The position numbers and the translations under genes are program-made. Shown piece by piece: positions 5,763 to 6,115 of a stretch of DNA of 6,115 nt. Below the pieces are notes generated by a model, which ran no database searches, was not told the DNA's origin, and saw only the letters and a list, made by a program, of their open reading frames with translations. The stretch's first letter is position 1. Each line of letters starts with the position of its first letter. The stretch is from an uncultured Bacteroidales bacterium (GTDB lineage Bacteria; Bacteroidota; Bacteroidia; Bacteroidales; Lentimicrobiaceae): the NCBI GenBank assembly GCA_937894795.1, contig CALCQV010000125.1, positions 1-6,115 on the forward strand, in the 5' to 3' direction.

Positions 5763-6115
5763 ATGTATATGAGAACATGTCTACTCGTGTTTTTACTTGG
5801 CTTTTTTTTAAATTCTCATGCCCAGAAGGAAGCTTATAACTGGTATTTTGGCAGGAATGCAGCACTTAATTTCAGTTCCGGGGAGCCGGTTTCGCTTACG
5901 GGTAGTGCCATGCATGCTTCAAATGGTTCTTCGTCAATTTCCGATTCAGACGGGAATCTTTTATTTTATTCCAATGGTGCGTGGCTTTGGAACAGAAATC
6001 ATGCAGTAATGCAAAATGGTGCAGGCCTTGTGGGAAGTTATCTGGCACCCCAGGCAGCAGTTGCACTCAAAGTTCCCGGTTCAGACAGTCGTTATTATCT
6101 TTTTACAATGGGGGG
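5763..6115 (+). CDS. N-terminus of a second large surface protein, cut by window end
   Basis: The frame stays open from ATG 5763 to the edge (117 codons) with no stop; ATG 5769 is an equally possible start. An in-frame TAG lies upstream at 5700-5702, so the gene begins in this stretch. Residues 1-21 form a signal peptide ending in SHAQ. The rest is a close copy of the N-terminal module of the 1157-aa protein: NWYFG (25-29), SISDSDGNLLFYSNG with NRNH soon after, then YYLFTMG near the edge. By hand alignment about half of some 97 positions are identical, with one gap. By analogy it is the start of a long multidomain protein exported by T9SS, but its C-terminal sorting domain is beyond the window. 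In the complete family members seen at the other locus this module precedes PKD and Ig-like domains. It is divergent from the phosphoesterase gene and shares a 125-bp control region with it. Confidence 0.88.
   Translation, partial: MYMRTCLLVFLLGFFLNSHAQKEAYNWYFGRNAALNFSSGEPVSLTGSAMHASNGSSSISDSDGNLLFYSNGAWLWNRNHAVMQNGAGLVGSYLAPQAAVALKVPGSDSRYYLFTMG

Noticed and set aside
5818..6009. 63-residue plus-strand open frame near the right end
   Set aside because: It is out of frame with the paralogous N-terminal module that starts at 5763 and matches the other surface protein.
1..6115. CRISPR array, tRNA, rRNA, insertion sequence or defence operon
   Set aside because: No regularly spaced repeats with unique spacers, no recognisable RNA gene signatures, and no transposase or defence-enzyme motifs appear on either strand.

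Overview
The window reads as a short contig from a Bacteroidota (Bacteroidetes) bacterium. This rests on four things. There is a complete type IX secretion (T9SS) type B C-terminal sorting domain, and a second N-terminal module belonging to the same kind of protein. Genes are preceded by A/T-rich leaders with no Shine-Dalgarno sequence. Several intergenic sites match or nearly match the Bacteroidota promoter (-33 TTTG, -7 TAnnTTTG). Secreted proteins end their signal peptides in A-Q, which is typical of the phylum. I cannot place it below phylum with confidence. Runs of G at both extreme ends suggest assembly break points.

Layout. Bases 1-197 hold no convincing gene. They do hold a bulged inverted repeat (39-70), a nearly perfect 26-bp palindrome (135-160) and a good leftward promoter match (184-215) lying over the start of the first gene. 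A small secreted protein of unknown function follows (198-614, +), closed by a strong hairpin terminator (621-662). Six bases later a giant cell-surface or secreted protein begins (668-4141, +, 1157 aa). Its order is signal peptide, propeller-like N-terminal module, PKD domain, Ig-like domain, three SprB-like repeats, cohesin-like domain, two Ig-like domains, and T9SS type B sorting domain. The 134-bp gap after it carries three GTTCAA hexamers at a 10-bp period and a strong hairpin whose U-rich side serves the minus-strand gene. That gene (4276-5637, -) encodes a calcineurin-like metallophosphoesterase with a lipoprotein signal. A 125-bp divergent promoter region separates it from a second large surface protein (5763 to the end, +, cut by the window edge). 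The N-terminus of this second protein is about half identical to that of the 1157-aa protein.

Working together. The two large proteins are paralogues by their N-terminal module. The complete one is almost certainly exported through the outer membrane by T9SS, and the truncated one probably is too. The phosphoesterase between them is a predicted lipoprotein with acidic residues just after its acylated cysteine, compatible with surface exposure. The shared theme is the cell envelope, but nothing here shows that the genes form one pathway or operon. I found no evidence for a defence system, CRISPR array, rRNA, tRNA or insertion sequence. The least explained material is the first 215 bases and the secreted orphan protein.
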